DNA from: Pycnococcus provasolii
Taxonomy: Eukaryota > Chlorophyta > Pseudoscourfieldiophyceae > Pseudoscourfieldiales
Length of the DNA: 64,000 bases
Assembly (NCBI GenBank): GCA_049487715.1
Contig: CP150550.1
Span: 868,001-932,000 of the forward strand
Reading direction: 5' to 3'
Shown piece after piece: positions 49,046 through 58,908 of the stretch; position 1 is the first letter of the stretch, and every line of letters begins with the position of its first letter. Below the pieces are notes generated by a model. The model had not been told where the DNA came from. It saw only the letters and a list, made by a program, of their open reading frames with translations, and did not search any database. Position numbers and translations under genes: made by a program.

Positions 49046-50310
49046 GGTATGATATGCGGCGTAGTGTGACGAGCAGCGATAGAGGCCAGCTTAACGCTTA
49101 CCAAAGTCCGAAAAGTCCCGCGAAATGTGGCGCAGTGGCGCTGTGCCGTGCACTGGCGAGAGAGAGGGGGAGACTTCCCAGAGTTAAAAGGCGCGGACTA
49201 GAGTTGAAGTGCCCTTCAAAGGAGTTCACGAGGAAGAAGACAAGACGTGGCAAAACCCTTGCTTGACTGCTTGATACTCGAGTCTGTTCAAGAAAGTTCA
49301 AGAGAAGAAGAAGACGAAGAAGAAGAAGAAGACGAAGAAGACGAAGAAGACGAAGACGGAGGAGGAGGAGGAGGACTGGACGCCACGGGTGCTCCAACTC
49401 TCCAAGAAACAGACAAGAAGTCAGATACTTTACAGACATATGTCGTGCTGCTCGTCAAGCGGTGCTCCAAGCCTCTGCTCCAAGCCTGCTCGTCAAGGAC
49501 ATTTGTCGTGATGGGAGGAGGGAGTGAGCTCATCACTCATCAAGTGATGCGTTGCGTTGCGTTGCCAGGGAGGGAGGGAGTGCTTTATTCTCTTGTTTGC
49601 TCGGCCATCTGCTCAAGGTCTTGCTCAAGCCTCCTTCCTTCAAGATTATTTCGTGTTTTGTGTTTTGTGTTTCTTGACAACAAGCGAGCAGCGAGCAGCC
49701 TTAGAGCAACGAGCAACGAGTCCTTGCAGACTGTCGTCAGTGAGTGTCCTTGCAAGGCACAGTACAGGTAGACCTGCACAGTAAAGTTTAGTAAAGTGAG
49801 CACCCTGACACTTGACACCTGATGAGTGATGAATAGTCTAGCTAGGCCGGATGAAGGCCGGAGCTTCCGAGGAGGTTTTCAGAGGTTGCCTTAGGTGGTT
49901 GCCTTCTTCATGTCAAGTGGAAGTGATAGTCACCATGGAAGGGGAACCACCATGGAACCAACCAACCAACATCGTGAATGAAGTGTGGTACACGAAGGAG
50001 GCGTTTTGTAGACCTCGTTTTCTTACATAACCAACAGCGTTTTTGCACGTCGACTAATTTCAAATCTGCAAACGCACCCCGAGAGTGAGAATCCTGCCCA
50101 TCCTCGAATCATTCCCTCCAGGTAACTTACCTGCTGCCAGTCACAGTGCGTGCACGTGTAGTGGTAAAGAGTGAGTGTCTGCACGAGGCAGCTGTCTGAG
50201 CTCTGCTGTCTCTCGTTCTCACAGGTGCCTTAATAGCCTCTATTTAGCTGGTGCTTACCTCAAGCTTCACTCCTCACACTCGTTTTACAACGGAACAGTC
50301 GCTGAACAGT
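49046..50310. other. Divergent intergenic region between Tubby and DZIP1-like genes
   Basis: About 1.27 kb, AG-rich, with a (GAAGAA/GACGAA)n run at about 49303-49372 and CT-, ACC- and CAAG-rich patches. Open frames here start at non-ATG codons and look like repeat by-products. It is one of two divergent intervals without a TTAGGG array. Confidence 0.55.
49303..49372. repeat. (GAAGAA/GACGAA)n microsatellite
   Basis: A run of GAAGAA, GACGAA and GGAGGA triplets in the intergenic interval. Confidence 0.9.
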
Positions 50311-53300
50311 ATGGCTCCAGGTGGTGGTGGTGCTTCTTCCGGCTTTGGCCTGTTCGCCGAAGCGACGGGAGGAACCACAGCAGCGGCAGCGGCAGCGGCG
50401 GCCGGTGGTGGTGGTGGTGCCGGTGTGTTCGGACTCGCGTCGGAAACGGAGGAGTACTATGGAGGGGGTGGTCGTGGGGGTGGTGGTGCCGCGGCCGTGC
50501 CACCTCCACCAGTGCAAGCTTTTGCAGCAGCACCAGCTAGTGGTGGTGGTGGTTCCGGCTTTGGCCTGCTTGCAGAAGCGCAAAACGAACTCCTTCACGA
50601 CGACGACGACGACGACGGGTTTGTGCAGGCTGCAAGAGCAATAGCGCAAGCTCCTCGACAACCAACAAGAGCAGCAACAATGCCGAATCAAAGACTGGCT
50701 TCGCCGAGCAGACAAACCACGACGGACGCGACGCTCACGACTCACTCGCAGTCGCACTCGCAGGCGTTCGCCGTTGAGCCTCCTCAGCGCGCATTCCGAT
50801 TCGAGCCTAGGCGAACGCGCATCGACTGGAGACTGCTTCACGGTGTCGACCCGGACGACGTTGTGCGCGACATGAACATCGACGCGCTCGAAGGCGTGCT
50901 AGACACGCTCACGTTCGGCGACATTGGTGCCGACGACGTCAGGCTGTTCACCGAGACCAACTTTCGAAAGCTCTTTCGCCTTTCGCAGCTCACCGTCGAG
51001 TACCTCCTCCACGTACAGGACACGCTGCAGACGCGAAACGCGCGCATGCACAAAGACGTCAGTGCGGCGCGCGCGCACACCGAGTCGCTGCGTGCACAGG
51101 GACGGGCGTGCAAGGACAGCGCCGCGCAGTACCGCCGCGAACTGCGTGCGGCGAAAAAGCAACTTCGCCTGTACGAGGTTCTCGTCGCGATGCGCGGGCG
51201 TGTGCCGAACGACGAAATCGAGCTGATTCGCAAGGGTGCTGCGGGCAAGACGGCGGAGGCGATGCGTGACGCTGCCGCCGCCGAGGCGGCAAAGGAGGCG
51301 GATGACATGCGCGAGCAGCTCACCTCGTCGCGGAAAATTGCAGACGCCGCTGAACGTCGCGCACAGACGCTCGAGACGGAGCTCGCACGAGCGCGTGAGG
51401 AGGCATCAGCCTCGCGATCTGCGGAAGAGGCGCAGAGGAATGAGGTGAAGCGTCTCTCCGCAGAGCTTGCCGCGGCACGCGCAGCCGCTTCGTCCAGCCA
51501 AAGTCAAGAGGAGGAACTCGCCAAGGCGACGAAGGCGCACGCCGAGGCGCTAGCTGCTGTGCGAACATCGCTGGGGGAGCAAGTGTCCACGCTCGTCAAG
51601 GAAAATGCAGACCTGAACGTCCAGCTTGCACAGGCTCAAGCTGCTGCTGCGTCCGCGGCGAAGGGTGGCAAAGGCGATGCTGCAGCCGCTGCCGCCGCGG
51701 CTGCGACAGCTGCCGACGCAGAACGCCGAGCTTCTGATGCGGAGAGTCGAGTGGGCGAGCTTGAGAGCAAGCTCAGCGACGCATCACGGCACCGCGCTGA
51801 CTTGGAGCAGAAGTTACGCAAACTCGCGGCGGAGCTTGCACGTCTCCGTGAAATCAAGGATGTGCCAGCTGGTGACGACGACGGCACGCCGAAGTGGGCG
51901 GCTCTTGCACTCATGTCCACGGAAGAGAAGGAAACCGAACTGAATGTATTGCGTGGCGAAATTGTCGCGCTTCGGACCAGCCTACGTCGCGTTGAGGACG
52001 AAAAGACTGGATTTGTTCAGCGACTAGCAGTGGCTGAGAAAACTGCCGCAGACCGAGGTATGATCGTGAAAACTAGGGCAGCTCAGCTCGATGCCAGCAT
52101 CGAGCAAGACACGTCGGCAGGGAAGAAGCCTCCACCGCCACCGCCGGCGTCGGCGTCGGCGTCAGCGTCAGCGTCAGCGACTGCGACTGCGTCCGCGTCG
52201 CAATCCACGCCGACGCTTACTGAGGACTACCTTCGCGAGCTCTTCAACAAGATCGACAAGGATGGCAGCGGCGAAATCAACAAGCGCGAACTGATCATTG
52301 CCCTTCGTAAAGATGATGCGGTTTCGAGTGCTCTGAAGTTGCCGGCTCGCATTCGGCAGGAGGATGGTACACGCGATACATTCGAGCAGGTGTTCCAATC
52401 GATCGATCGAAGCGAGGACAACCTCATTAATTGGTCGGAGTTCATTAGCTTTTTCAATCGCTCGGGCAATGTGTCCGTGAAGACTGTGAGCGGCGAAAAC
52501 AAGAAGAAAAAGACGACGACGACGGCGGCGGCGGCGGCGGCGGCGGCGGCGACAACGACAAAGGTGAGCGGCGCGGAGCCATCTACAGTCAAGGCACCGC
52601 AAAGCGCGAAAGGGCTGCCACCTCCAGCCGAGGCCGAAGTGCCTCGATCCCCCAGCAATAAACGCCTTTTGAATCGTACCTCCGTGAGAACGCCAAGCGC
52701 TTCGCCAAAGAAGCCGGAACCAGATCTCTCGCCAAGAGCTCTGATGAAGAGTCAAGAAGAGGCGCAGCTTCTGTTCGAGAAGGCGGGTGAAATTCCGCAG
52801 CTCAGCGCGACGACTCTGTCTGCCTTTGAGGAGAGAATGAAGCACCGGCCATTCGTTGACCCGAGCACGGGTGCCATGAAGGACATCAGCTCGCTTAAAA
52901 GCAGCCAGGAATTCAACGTGGTTGGAGATGCGCCATCGCGCTACAATCACGATCTCTCCGCTGTCGTCGACACGATGCTTGACGCAAGCACATACTTCGA
53001 GGCCAGTCTCTCGGATCAGCTGACATCTTTTGGAATCGACCCGAATGCGAAAACGCTATCTGATCACGAGTACGCGCGTGTGATGAAGGAGCTCGAGCAA
53101 CGGCGCCAGCAGCGCTACGCGAAAATCTCCCCTCTAGAGAGAGACAGGCAGGAGTACGAACGTCTGACCGCGCTGCGTCACATCCTAACGGTTGCGCAGG
53201 AGCGTGAACGCCAAGGCGCTTTTGCACAGGTGGATGATTCGGAGGACTTCTCCACACGTTTTGGCAAGCACGTGCGCGGGCCGGATGACATACGATCGCC

Positions 53301-54027
53301 TGGGGTATCTGCGAGCGTTGACAAGTCAATGTTGGTCCCCAAGCCGGCCATCGCTCCCACAAGTGTTGCCGCTGGCACAATCGTTCCGCCACCACCACCG
53401 CTGCAGCCACCTTCGGCAGCACTTAGTGCCGTTCCAGAGAAGGTTTCCACGAACGACGACGAACTTTACGAGGAAGATTTTGAGGACGACTCCGTCCCCA
53501 CGGTGGTGACGCGGGTGGTCGTGCCATCGCCGTCCGTTCGTTCGAGCATGGCAACTGATGTCACGGGCAGCTACGCATCGGAGACAATCAGCGCGCTCGG
53601 GTCACCGAGCACATCGGACTTTGGTCGATCGAGCGTCGAGTCGCTTAAGACGATACGGCAATCCACCTCTTCACTTCCGGAAGAACCTGCAGCCGCACCC
53701 ATTCAGCGCCGTGGCCTCCCGGTCTCCCAGAGTGCGACGTTGCCTCGCCAGCACGAGGTGAGATCTTCGTGGGGTGAAGAGGAGAGCGCCGCCGACGCCG
53801 CCGACGCCTCCAACGTGGGAGGTAGGTCAGATGAGACGGACGAGGTGACGGCCGTTACCTCATTTGACTTAAGTGCAGACTCGGACCCGTCACCACGAGA
53901 ACGAGACCCTCAGCCGTCGTCGCGGGCGGCTGCTCCGCCGCCGCGTCGACTTGTTCCGCTTGCGAAGTCGTCTGAGTCCGCGGACACGAGCACATCGCTC
54001 GACGAAGTCGAGACGATCGAGCTGTAG
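50311..54027 (+). CDS. DZIP1/Iguana-like ciliary coiled-coil protein with EF hands
   Basis: 1238 residues. The start is ATG 50311, as the frame further upstream opens only at GTG. A Gly-rich leader precedes a Dzip-like N-terminal domain (about 164-290): FRFEPRRTRIDWRLL, DVVRDMNIDALEGVLDTLTF, FRKLFRLSQLTVEYLLHVQD, then a helical AAKKQLRLYEVLV. A long coiled coil (about 300-600) has Ala-rich and EEE-rich heptads. A pair of EF hands follows at about 637-720 (KIDKDGSGEINKREL, a good loop; SIDRSEDNLINWSEF). The tail is acidic and Ser-rich. DZIP1 proteins localise to basal bodies and the transition zone and promote ciliogenesis. The C2H2 finger of animal DZIP1 is not evident, and the EF hands are not part of the animal layout as I know it. 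Confidence 0.8.
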   Translation: MAPGGGGASSGFGLFAEATGGTTAAAAAAAAGGGGGAGVFGLASETEEYYGGGGRGGGGAAAVPPPPVQAFAAAPASGGGGSGFGLLAEAQNELLHDDDDDDGFVQAARAIAQAPRQPTRAATMPNQRLASPSRQTTTDATLTTHSQSHSQAFAVEPPQRAFRFEPRRTRIDWRLLHGVDPDDVVRDMNIDALEGVLDTLTFGDIGADDVRLFTETNFRKLFRLSQLTVEYLLHVQDTLQTRNARMHKDVSAARAHTESLRAQGRACKDSAAQYRRELRAAKKQLRLYEVLVAMRGRVPNDEIELIRKGAAGKTAEAMRDAAAAEAAKEADDMREQLTSSRKIADAAERRAQTLETELARAREEASASRSAEEAQRNEVKRLSAELAAARAAASSSQSQEEELAKATKAHAEALAAVRTSLGEQVSTLVKENADLNVQLAQAQAAAASAAKGGKGDAAAAAAAAATAADAERRASDAESRVGELESKLSDASRHRADLEQKLRKLAAELARLREIKDVPAGDDDGTPKWAALALMSTEEKETELNVLRGEIVALRTSLRRVEDEKTGFVQRLAVAEKTAADRGMIVKTRAAQLDASIEQDTSAGKKPPPPPPASASASASASATATASASQSTPTLTEDYLRELFNKIDKDGSGEINKRELIIALRKDDAVSSALKLPARIRQEDGTRDTFEQVFQSIDRSEDNLINWSEFISFFNRSGNVSVKTVSGENKKKKTTTTAAAAAAAAATTTKVSGAEPSTVKAPQSAKGLPPPAEAEVPRSPSNKRLLNRTSVRTPSASPKKPEPDLSPRALMKSQEEAQLLFEKAGEIPQLSATTLSAFEERMKHRPFVDPSTGAMKDISSLKSSQEFNVVGDAPSRYNHDLSAVVDTMLDASTYFEASLSDQLTSFGIDPNAKTLSDHEYARVMKELEQRRQQRYAKISPLERDRQEYERLTALRHILTVAQERERQGAFAQVDDSEDFSTRFGKHVRGPDDIRSPGVSASVDKSMLVPKPAIAPTSVAAGTIVPPPPPLQPPSAALSAVPEKVSTNDDELYEEDFEDDSVPTVVTRVVVPSPSVRSSMATDVTGSYASETISALGSPSTSDFGRSSVESLKTIRQSTSSLPEEPAAAPIQRRGLPVSQSATLPRQHEVRSSWGEEESAADAADASNVGGRSDETDEVTAVTSFDLSADSDPSPRERDPQPSSRAAAPPPRRLVPLAKSSESADTSTSLDEVETIEL

Positions 54028-54442
54028 ACCACACACCTTTGTTTTGTTTTAGACTGTGGGAAATTCTACCAAGGTCGATTCGATTTTTAAAAGAAAAACA
54101 GCTTCTTATACAAACATTACCGCGAAAAATAAGCTGCCACTAGCACCCCCACCGGCACATCGGCGGTAGCGCTCGTCGTTGGCTCTTGGGCGCTTCGAGT
54201 GCTCCGCGTTTGGGCGCTTAGACGTGTGTCGATGGGACTTCGAGGACCTCCTCACGCGAGGGACACGTCGGGAATGTGTGCCGCCATTGCATTCGGCTCG
54301 AGCGGGATCCCGCGGGGGATTTCGACAAATCCCCGGCTTGTGGCTTGGAGATTTTAGGCACGACAGACTTCATTTTTGCATCAAAAATCTTTTTATTTAC
54401 AGTCATCTGATGAAAAATACAAACAACATATTAACAACAATA
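54028..54442. other. Convergent intergenic interval with a hairpin
   Basis: The 3' flanks of the DZIP1-like and CS-domain genes. No gene seen. It carries GAGCGGGATCCCGCG (54300-54314) and the inverted repeat GGGGATTT...AAATCCCC (54315-54334). Confidence 0.6.
54300..54334. repeat. GGATCC palindrome plus perfect 8-bp hairpin
   Basis: GAGCGGGATCCCGCG abuts GGGGATTT (54315-54322), loop CGAC and AAATCCCC (54327-54334). The 15-mer is shared with the hairpin at 36466-36480. Confidence 0.8.
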
Positions 54443-55543
54443 TCATGCACTCGTGGAAGGCTTCTTTTTTCCAGACAGCTCGTCGTCCAGCCACAGCGCG
54501 TCGCGGTGCACCGCAAGCTTGAACCACGGAGTTTTGGCAAACTTGCGCACGTAGATTTTGATGCGACCACCGTCCGTGTCATCGACGCGATAGTTGCACT
54601 TGTCAACGATGATTTCAAGTGGCAACTCCGTGACCGCGAAGCGGTACTCGCAGTCCGCCGGCGCACCCGGCGGCGCACCTGGTGCAGGCAGCGGTCCAAC
54701 GCACACGTCGAATGACAGTTCGCGGAATCGCACACGCACCGCATCTGACGGAAGAGTATGCACGTTGGGTACTTTGATGAATACTTTCGCACCTTGGTAG
54801 AGGTCAACCCAGCTGTAGTCTGTGATTGTGACGACGCGCAGGCGTTTCCTCTCATCCCAGAGTCGCGTTCCAATGCTAGGTGCTTCCCACGTCTCATTTT
54901 CTTTTTGTTTGCGCAGCGTCAGTTTGACGACGAGCGAGCCTGAAGGTGCGCACCTGTTAGCTTTTACTGCGTCGTTTGGCATTTCGGCGGCGACGACTTC
55001 TGAGCTTCCGACGTGGAATGTGCTCTTTTCTGGATCAATGTTTCGGTGCAGGTTTTTGTATGCCCACCTGACTGTTGGCAAATTTCCCGTTGCGTCACCC
55101 GTTTCCGCCTTTGGTGGTCGGTAGAGCACTTCCACGGATGTCGAGGTGAATTTGCACGTGACTCCTGACTGTGCTGAAGCTGATGCGGATGACGACGCGG
55201 GGTGTGGTCCTCGTCTTAGGATTGCCGCGATGGTGATTGTCTCATTATTTTGCGTGAATGGCAAGACGGATGAGCTGTCTTGGGGTAGGTCGACGACGTC
55301 AGAGTTCGATGCGTTGGTACTGAGTGCGTTACCTCGTGCGTTTCCTGGTCGCAGTGGCGGGTCGATGCGTCCGTCGTGCGTGAGTGGTTTTCCGACACCA
55401 GGAGTAGCTTTGATGATGCGGGAACGAGAAGCCTCCAAAGAGCCCGAAGCCGAAGCCTCCTCTGCTTCATCAGTCGAGGAGTCACTATCATCACTACTAC
55501 TGAGAGATGCGACGATGGCATCCCACTTCGCGTAGTCCGTCAT
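54443..55543 (-). CDS. CS-domain (p23/CacyBP-like) protein
   Basis: 366 residues from ATG 55543. The N-terminal ~110 residues are acidic, Ser-rich and probably disordered (SSSDDSDSSTDEAEEAS). A first beta-rich segment lies at about 115-210. The clear CS domain is near 240-345: TITDYSWVDLYQGAKVFIKV, NVHTLPSDAVRVRFRELSFD, then ELPLEIIVDKCNYRV and a closing RIKIYVRKFAKTPWFKL. The spacing is closest to the CS domain of CacyBP/SIP, though the SGS domain of CacyBP is absent. CS domains dock on HSP90 or ubiquitin-ligase partners. The cellular role is not evident from context. Confidence 0.72.
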   Translation of the reverse strand: MTDYAKWDAIVASLSSSDDSDSSTDEAEEASASGSLEASRSRIIKATPGVGKPLTHDGRIDPPLRPGNARGNALSTNASNSDVVDLPQDSSSVLPFTQNNETITIAAILRRGPHPASSSASASAQSGVTCKFTSTSVEVLYRPPKAETGDATGNLPTVRWAYKNLHRNIDPEKSTFHVGSSEVVAAEMPNDAVKANRCAPSGSLVVKLTLRKQKENETWEAPSIGTRLWDERKRLRVVTITDYSWVDLYQGAKVFIKVPNVHTLPSDAVRVRFRELSFDVCVGPLPAPGAPPGAPADCEYRFAVTELPLEIIVDKCNYRVDDTDGGRIKIYVRKFAKTPWFKLAVHRDALWLDDELSGKKKPSTSA

Positions 55544-55945
55544 ACTACTACAGTACGTGAAGTGTTGGAGGAGTAACGGAACTTTCGCGAAGAATGATAA
55601 TGATGGCCGTTACTATCACGAATCCAATAAGTCAATATCACAACAACTGAACAACTGCATGCATCAATTCAAGTTCCTTCCCCTGTGAGTAACCCCGAAT
55701 TCTAACCCCGAACGAACAACTCCAACCCCGAATAATTCCAATTCGGAATCGCATTCCACCACATTTCATTCAACGGGTCCCGAAGAAGCAAAACGGATGA
55801 TCCACGAGTAGGAAGTACCCGGTCGGATCTTCCGGTATCCCCTCCCTCCCGATTGAGTGTTTCGGTTTCAGCCAGACGATATATTTTTCCTGCTCCACTC
55901 GTACCCCCTTTCCGCCATTCCCATATCATATAGTTAGTTCTACCA
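55544..55945. other. Divergent promoter interval between CS-domain and PAM71-like genes
   Basis: No gene. It contains AACCCCGAA-type repeats near 55700-55735, which may be diverged telomeric sequence, but no canonical TTAGGG array. Confidence 0.55.
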
Positions 55946-57028
55946 ATGGCGCACCTGCTCACCGCTCAGTCGTCGTCGTTCTGCCGAGGAGGAGGAGCTT
56001 CAGCGGTTTCTTGTCAGCATCTTCGCAAGTCTTCATTGCCTTCGTTGCCTCGTCGTGGTGGTCTTCGTCAAGATGGCTCAAAACGTCTCTTTAACGCCGG
56101 TGGTTCCGCCGGTGGTTCGCACTTTGGTTACTCAAAGGGAAAACAAGCAGGACGTTTGCACGCGCAGGACGTACGCACGTCAGAGCTCGCAACATCAGAG
56201 GGGGAACCGGAAAATAATAACGGGAATGGCAGCAACAACATTACGGAACCCAACAAGAACAACGACGAAGAGAAACAGTCGCTCCTGAACCTCACCACGG
56301 CGGCGGTGGGTGTCGCGGCTGTCGCCGCACTCGGACTAGGAGCGGCGACAACCGCGGGAGGTGTGGAAAGCCTGCTCGGACTCGTCACGAGTGGATTCAG
56401 CGCGGCTTTCAGCCTCATTTTCGTCTCCGAACTCGGAGACAAGACCTTCTTCATCGCCGCACTGCTCGCAATGCGACGAGGACGAACCGCGGTGTTCACA
56501 GGAGCCGTGGGTGCGCTGGCGGTGATGACCGTCATCAGCGTCGGTATTGGACGCATCTTCCACGCCGTGCCGCCAGGAATCACACAGGGACTCCCCATCG
56601 ACGACTACCTCGCCATCACACTTCTCGTCTTCTTCGGTATCAAGTCCATCATGGACGCCGCGAACTCCGACCCAGAAGAGGGCGAGGGCGAGCTTGCGGA
56701 TGCGGAGGAGGCTCTCGAGGAGGCTGGGGAGTTGAACGGCGATGCACTACAGCGCCAGGAATTCTTCGCCACCGTCGCAAAGACATTTGGACTCATTTTC
56801 GTCGCGGAGTGGGGAGACAGGTCCATGCTGGCGACCATCGCGCTTGGTGCCGCGCAGAGCCCCGTGGGTGTGGCTTCTGGCGCCATCGTCGGGCATGCCG
56901 TTGCCACGATCATCGCCATCGCCGGTGGCTCAGTGCTCTCGAAGTACATCAGCGAGAAAACAGTCGGATACGTCGGCGGCGTGCTTTTCCTGCTATTTGC
57001 TCTGCTGACGGCGCTTGGTCTCTACTAA
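55946..57028 (+). CDS. Chloroplast GDT1/UPF0016 cation transporter, PAM71/CMT1-like
   Basis: 360 residues from ATG 55946. The first ~80 residues are rich in Ser/Arg/Gly and poor in acids, as in plastid transit peptides, and are followed by an Asn/Glu-rich linker. Two homologous three-helix halves carry the family signatures SELGDKTFF (161-169) and AEWGDRSML (about 286-294), the E-x-G-D-[KR]-[ST] motifs that line the ion path. A Glu/Asp-rich loop separates the halves. Plant PAM71 and CMT1 move Mn2+ (and Ca2+) across the thylakoid and envelope membranes for the oxygen-evolving cluster. Plastid location and Mn2+ transport are inferred from family and leader. A Golgi GDT1 paralogue would lack such a leader. 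Confidence 0.88.
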   Translation: MAHLLTAQSSSFCRGGGASAVSCQHLRKSSLPSLPRRGGLRQDGSKRLFNAGGSAGGSHFGYSKGKQAGRLHAQDVRTSELATSEGEPENNNGNGSNNITEPNKNNDEEKQSLLNLTTAAVGVAAVAALGLGAATTAGGVESLLGLVTSGFSAAFSLIFVSELGDKTFFIAALLAMRRGRTAVFTGAVGALAVMTVISVGIGRIFHAVPPGITQGLPIDDYLAITLLVFFGIKSIMDAANSDPEEGEGELADAEEALEEAGELNGDALQRQEFFATVAKTFGLIFVAEWGDRSMLATIALGAAQSPVGVASGAIVGHAVATIIAIAGGSVLSKYISEKTVGYVGGVLFLLFALLTALGLY

Positions 57029-57387
57029 AGTATATCGAAAGAGGGTTGTTTGTTTTTGACCAAGTAACTGACGAAAGAAAGAAACGAAAATGACTGATGC
57101 GGGGTCACCACGCCACCTCCTTTTTCTAAGACTCGTACCCTCTCTTTCTCTACACAAGTGTACGGTGTGCGCGCGCGCGTGTGTTTGTTCTCATGCGAAC
57201 CTTAGAAAAGGAGAAACAATTAATTTTTTTTTGCATCAAATAAAGTCTTTCCACATAACCCCCTGGCCACCAATTTCCAACGATTCGTAGATTTTTTGCT
57301 CTTTTCTTTTCATTTGTTCTGCAGTCCACCAAAACTGTGATGTGCCTTTTCGTTGTTTCAAAGCATAAAACAAGAAAAAGAAAAAAC
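57029..57387. other. Convergent intergenic interval
   Basis: The 3' flanks of the PAM71-like and E2 genes. AT- and CT-rich sequence with a short (GTGC)n-like run near 57167-57180. No gene or strong repeat seen. Confidence 0.55.
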
Positions 57388-58908
57388 TCACAGCAGCATC
57401 GTCGATGGATCCTCCATGTAGCCCTTGAAAGCCTTCAGCCACAGCGCACCCACCGCGCCGTCGACGACACGGTGGTCCGCCGAAAGCGTTGCGACCATCG
57501 TGCTCGACTCCGCAAAGCCACCATCCTTGGTGGGCACCACCTTCTTCGACGACGATCCAACAGCCAGGATACCAGCCTGCGGCGGATTAATGATGGCCGA
57601 GAACTGCCTGATGTCGTACATGCCGAGGTTCGAGATGGTGAACGTTCCACCGTCATATTCACTGGGCTTCAGCTTGCCGTCGCGCGCCTTGCCGGCGAGC
57701 TCCTTCACAGCCGCGGAAATTCCCTTGAGACCCAGCTTGTCCGAATTGCGCACCACAGGCACGAACAGGCCGTGCTCCGTCTGCACTGCGATCGACATGT
57801 GCACGCCGCTGTACTGCTTGATGTGATCGCCGTGCCAGCTCGCGTTCATCTGCGGCACGTCGCGCAGCGCCAAACTTGCAGCCTTGATGACCATGTCGTT
57901 CACGCTCACCTTCGGCGGCGGCTCCTTCGCCTTCGGGTTTGCCATGGAGTCGTTCAGCATAGCGCGCATCTTCATTAGGTTGTCGGTTGAAACCTCGACG
58001 GACAAGTAGTAGTGCGGCACCGTCGTCTTCGACTCAAGCAAGCGTGCGGCTGTGATCTTCTGCACCATCTTGACGTTCACCTCCTCGAACGGCGGCAGGT
58101 TGGCGAACGACGCGCCGCCGGCGGGCAGCGACACGCCCGCACCGCCGGCGGCAATGAATGCCTCAACGTCAGCCGCAATCACGCGCCCACCTGGCCCAGT
58201 TCCGCTCACGAGCGCGATGTCGACGCCACCGTCGCGCGCAATTGCCTTTGCGCGCGGCGACGCGAAGCCGCGTCCACCCGGAGCTCCCGAGCTCGAGACG
58301 GTTGCAGCGGGCGCCGCCGCAGGTGCAGGAGCGGCTGGCGCGGGCGTGGGCGGAGGAGGAGGTGATGGTGCGGCGGCTGCGGGTGCTGCGGGTGCAGCGG
58401 GAGCTGCGGGTGCTGCTGCTGCTGCTGCTTCCGCCGTGAAGCTGGCGAACGCGCTGATGTCTGCACCCTCCTCCGCGAGCACGCATACGGGCGTTCCCAC
58501 GGCGATGCCCTGCGCCCCCTCGGAAACGAGGATCTTTGCCAGCACTCCGTCCTCGACGCACTCCCACTCCATGGTTGCCTTATCCGTCTCGACGTCGCAG
58601 AGGATATCCCCTGCGGCGATGGCGTCCCCCTCCTTTTTCTTCCACGCCGATATGTTTCCCTCCGTCATCGTCGGGCTCAGCGCGGGCATGGTGAGCACCT
58701 CGTGGGACGGCAGGGACGCGAAGGCCCTAGCCATGGGGGACCCCAAGGCCGGACCAACACAAGACCTCCTGATCCCTGTGGCTGCCATACCCGTGTGGGT
58801 TGCCCCCGTGGTGGTTACAGATGCTGCAACAGATGCCAAAGAGACCCTGCGAGATATGCGACATAACTGGGCTAGTGCCCCTGTCAACACCGCCGACGAC
58901 ATAGACAT
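57388..58908 (-). CDS. DLAT: Pyruvate dehydrogenase complex E2 (dihydrolipoyl acetyltransferase), probably mitochondrial
   Basis: 506 residues from ATG 58908. The first ~65 residues are Ser/Thr/Arg-rich without acidic residues, a mitochondrial-type presequence. One lipoyl domain follows (about 70-148), with the lipoyl lysine in VETDKATMEWE (K110). An Ala/Pro hinge leads to the peripheral-subunit-binding domain FASPRAKAIA...GPGGRVIAADVEAFI (about 215-255). The catalytic acyltransferase domain ends with SADHRVVDGAVGALWLKAFK, which holds the His and Asp of HxxxDG. EVLTMPALSPTMTEG at the lipoyl start is typical of PDC-E2 rather than branched-chain or oxoglutarate E2. A plastid isoform cannot be fully excluded. 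Confidence 0.93.
   Translation of the reverse strand: MSMSSAVLTGALAQLCRISRRVSLASVAASVTTTGATHTGMAATGIRRSCVGPALGSPMARAFASLPSHEVLTMPALSPTMTEGNISAWKKKEGDAIAAGDILCDVETDKATMEWECVEDGVLAKILVSEGAQGIAVGTPVCVLAEEGADISAFASFTAEAAAAAAPAAPAAPAAPAAAAPSPPPPPTPAPAAPAPAAAPAATVSSSGAPGGRGFASPRAKAIARDGGVDIALVSGTGPGGRVIAADVEAFIAAGGAGVSLPAGGASFANLPPFEEVNVKMVQKITAARLLESKTTVPHYYLSVEVSTDNLMKMRAMLNDSMANPKAKEPPPKVSVNDMVIKAASLALRDVPQMNASWHGDHIKQYSGVHMSIAVQTEHGLFVPVVRNSDKLGLKGISAAVKELAGKARDGKLKPSEYDGGTFTISNLGMYDIRQFSAIINPPQAGILAVGSSSKKVVPTKDGGFAESSTMVATLSADHRVVDGAVGALWLKAFKGYMEDPSTMLL

Noticed and set aside
49247-49771. 174-codon plus-strand frame with an EEDEEDEE run
   Set aside because: It starts at GTG, is built around a microsatellite and has no conserved-looking segment after it. 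Treated as intergenic.
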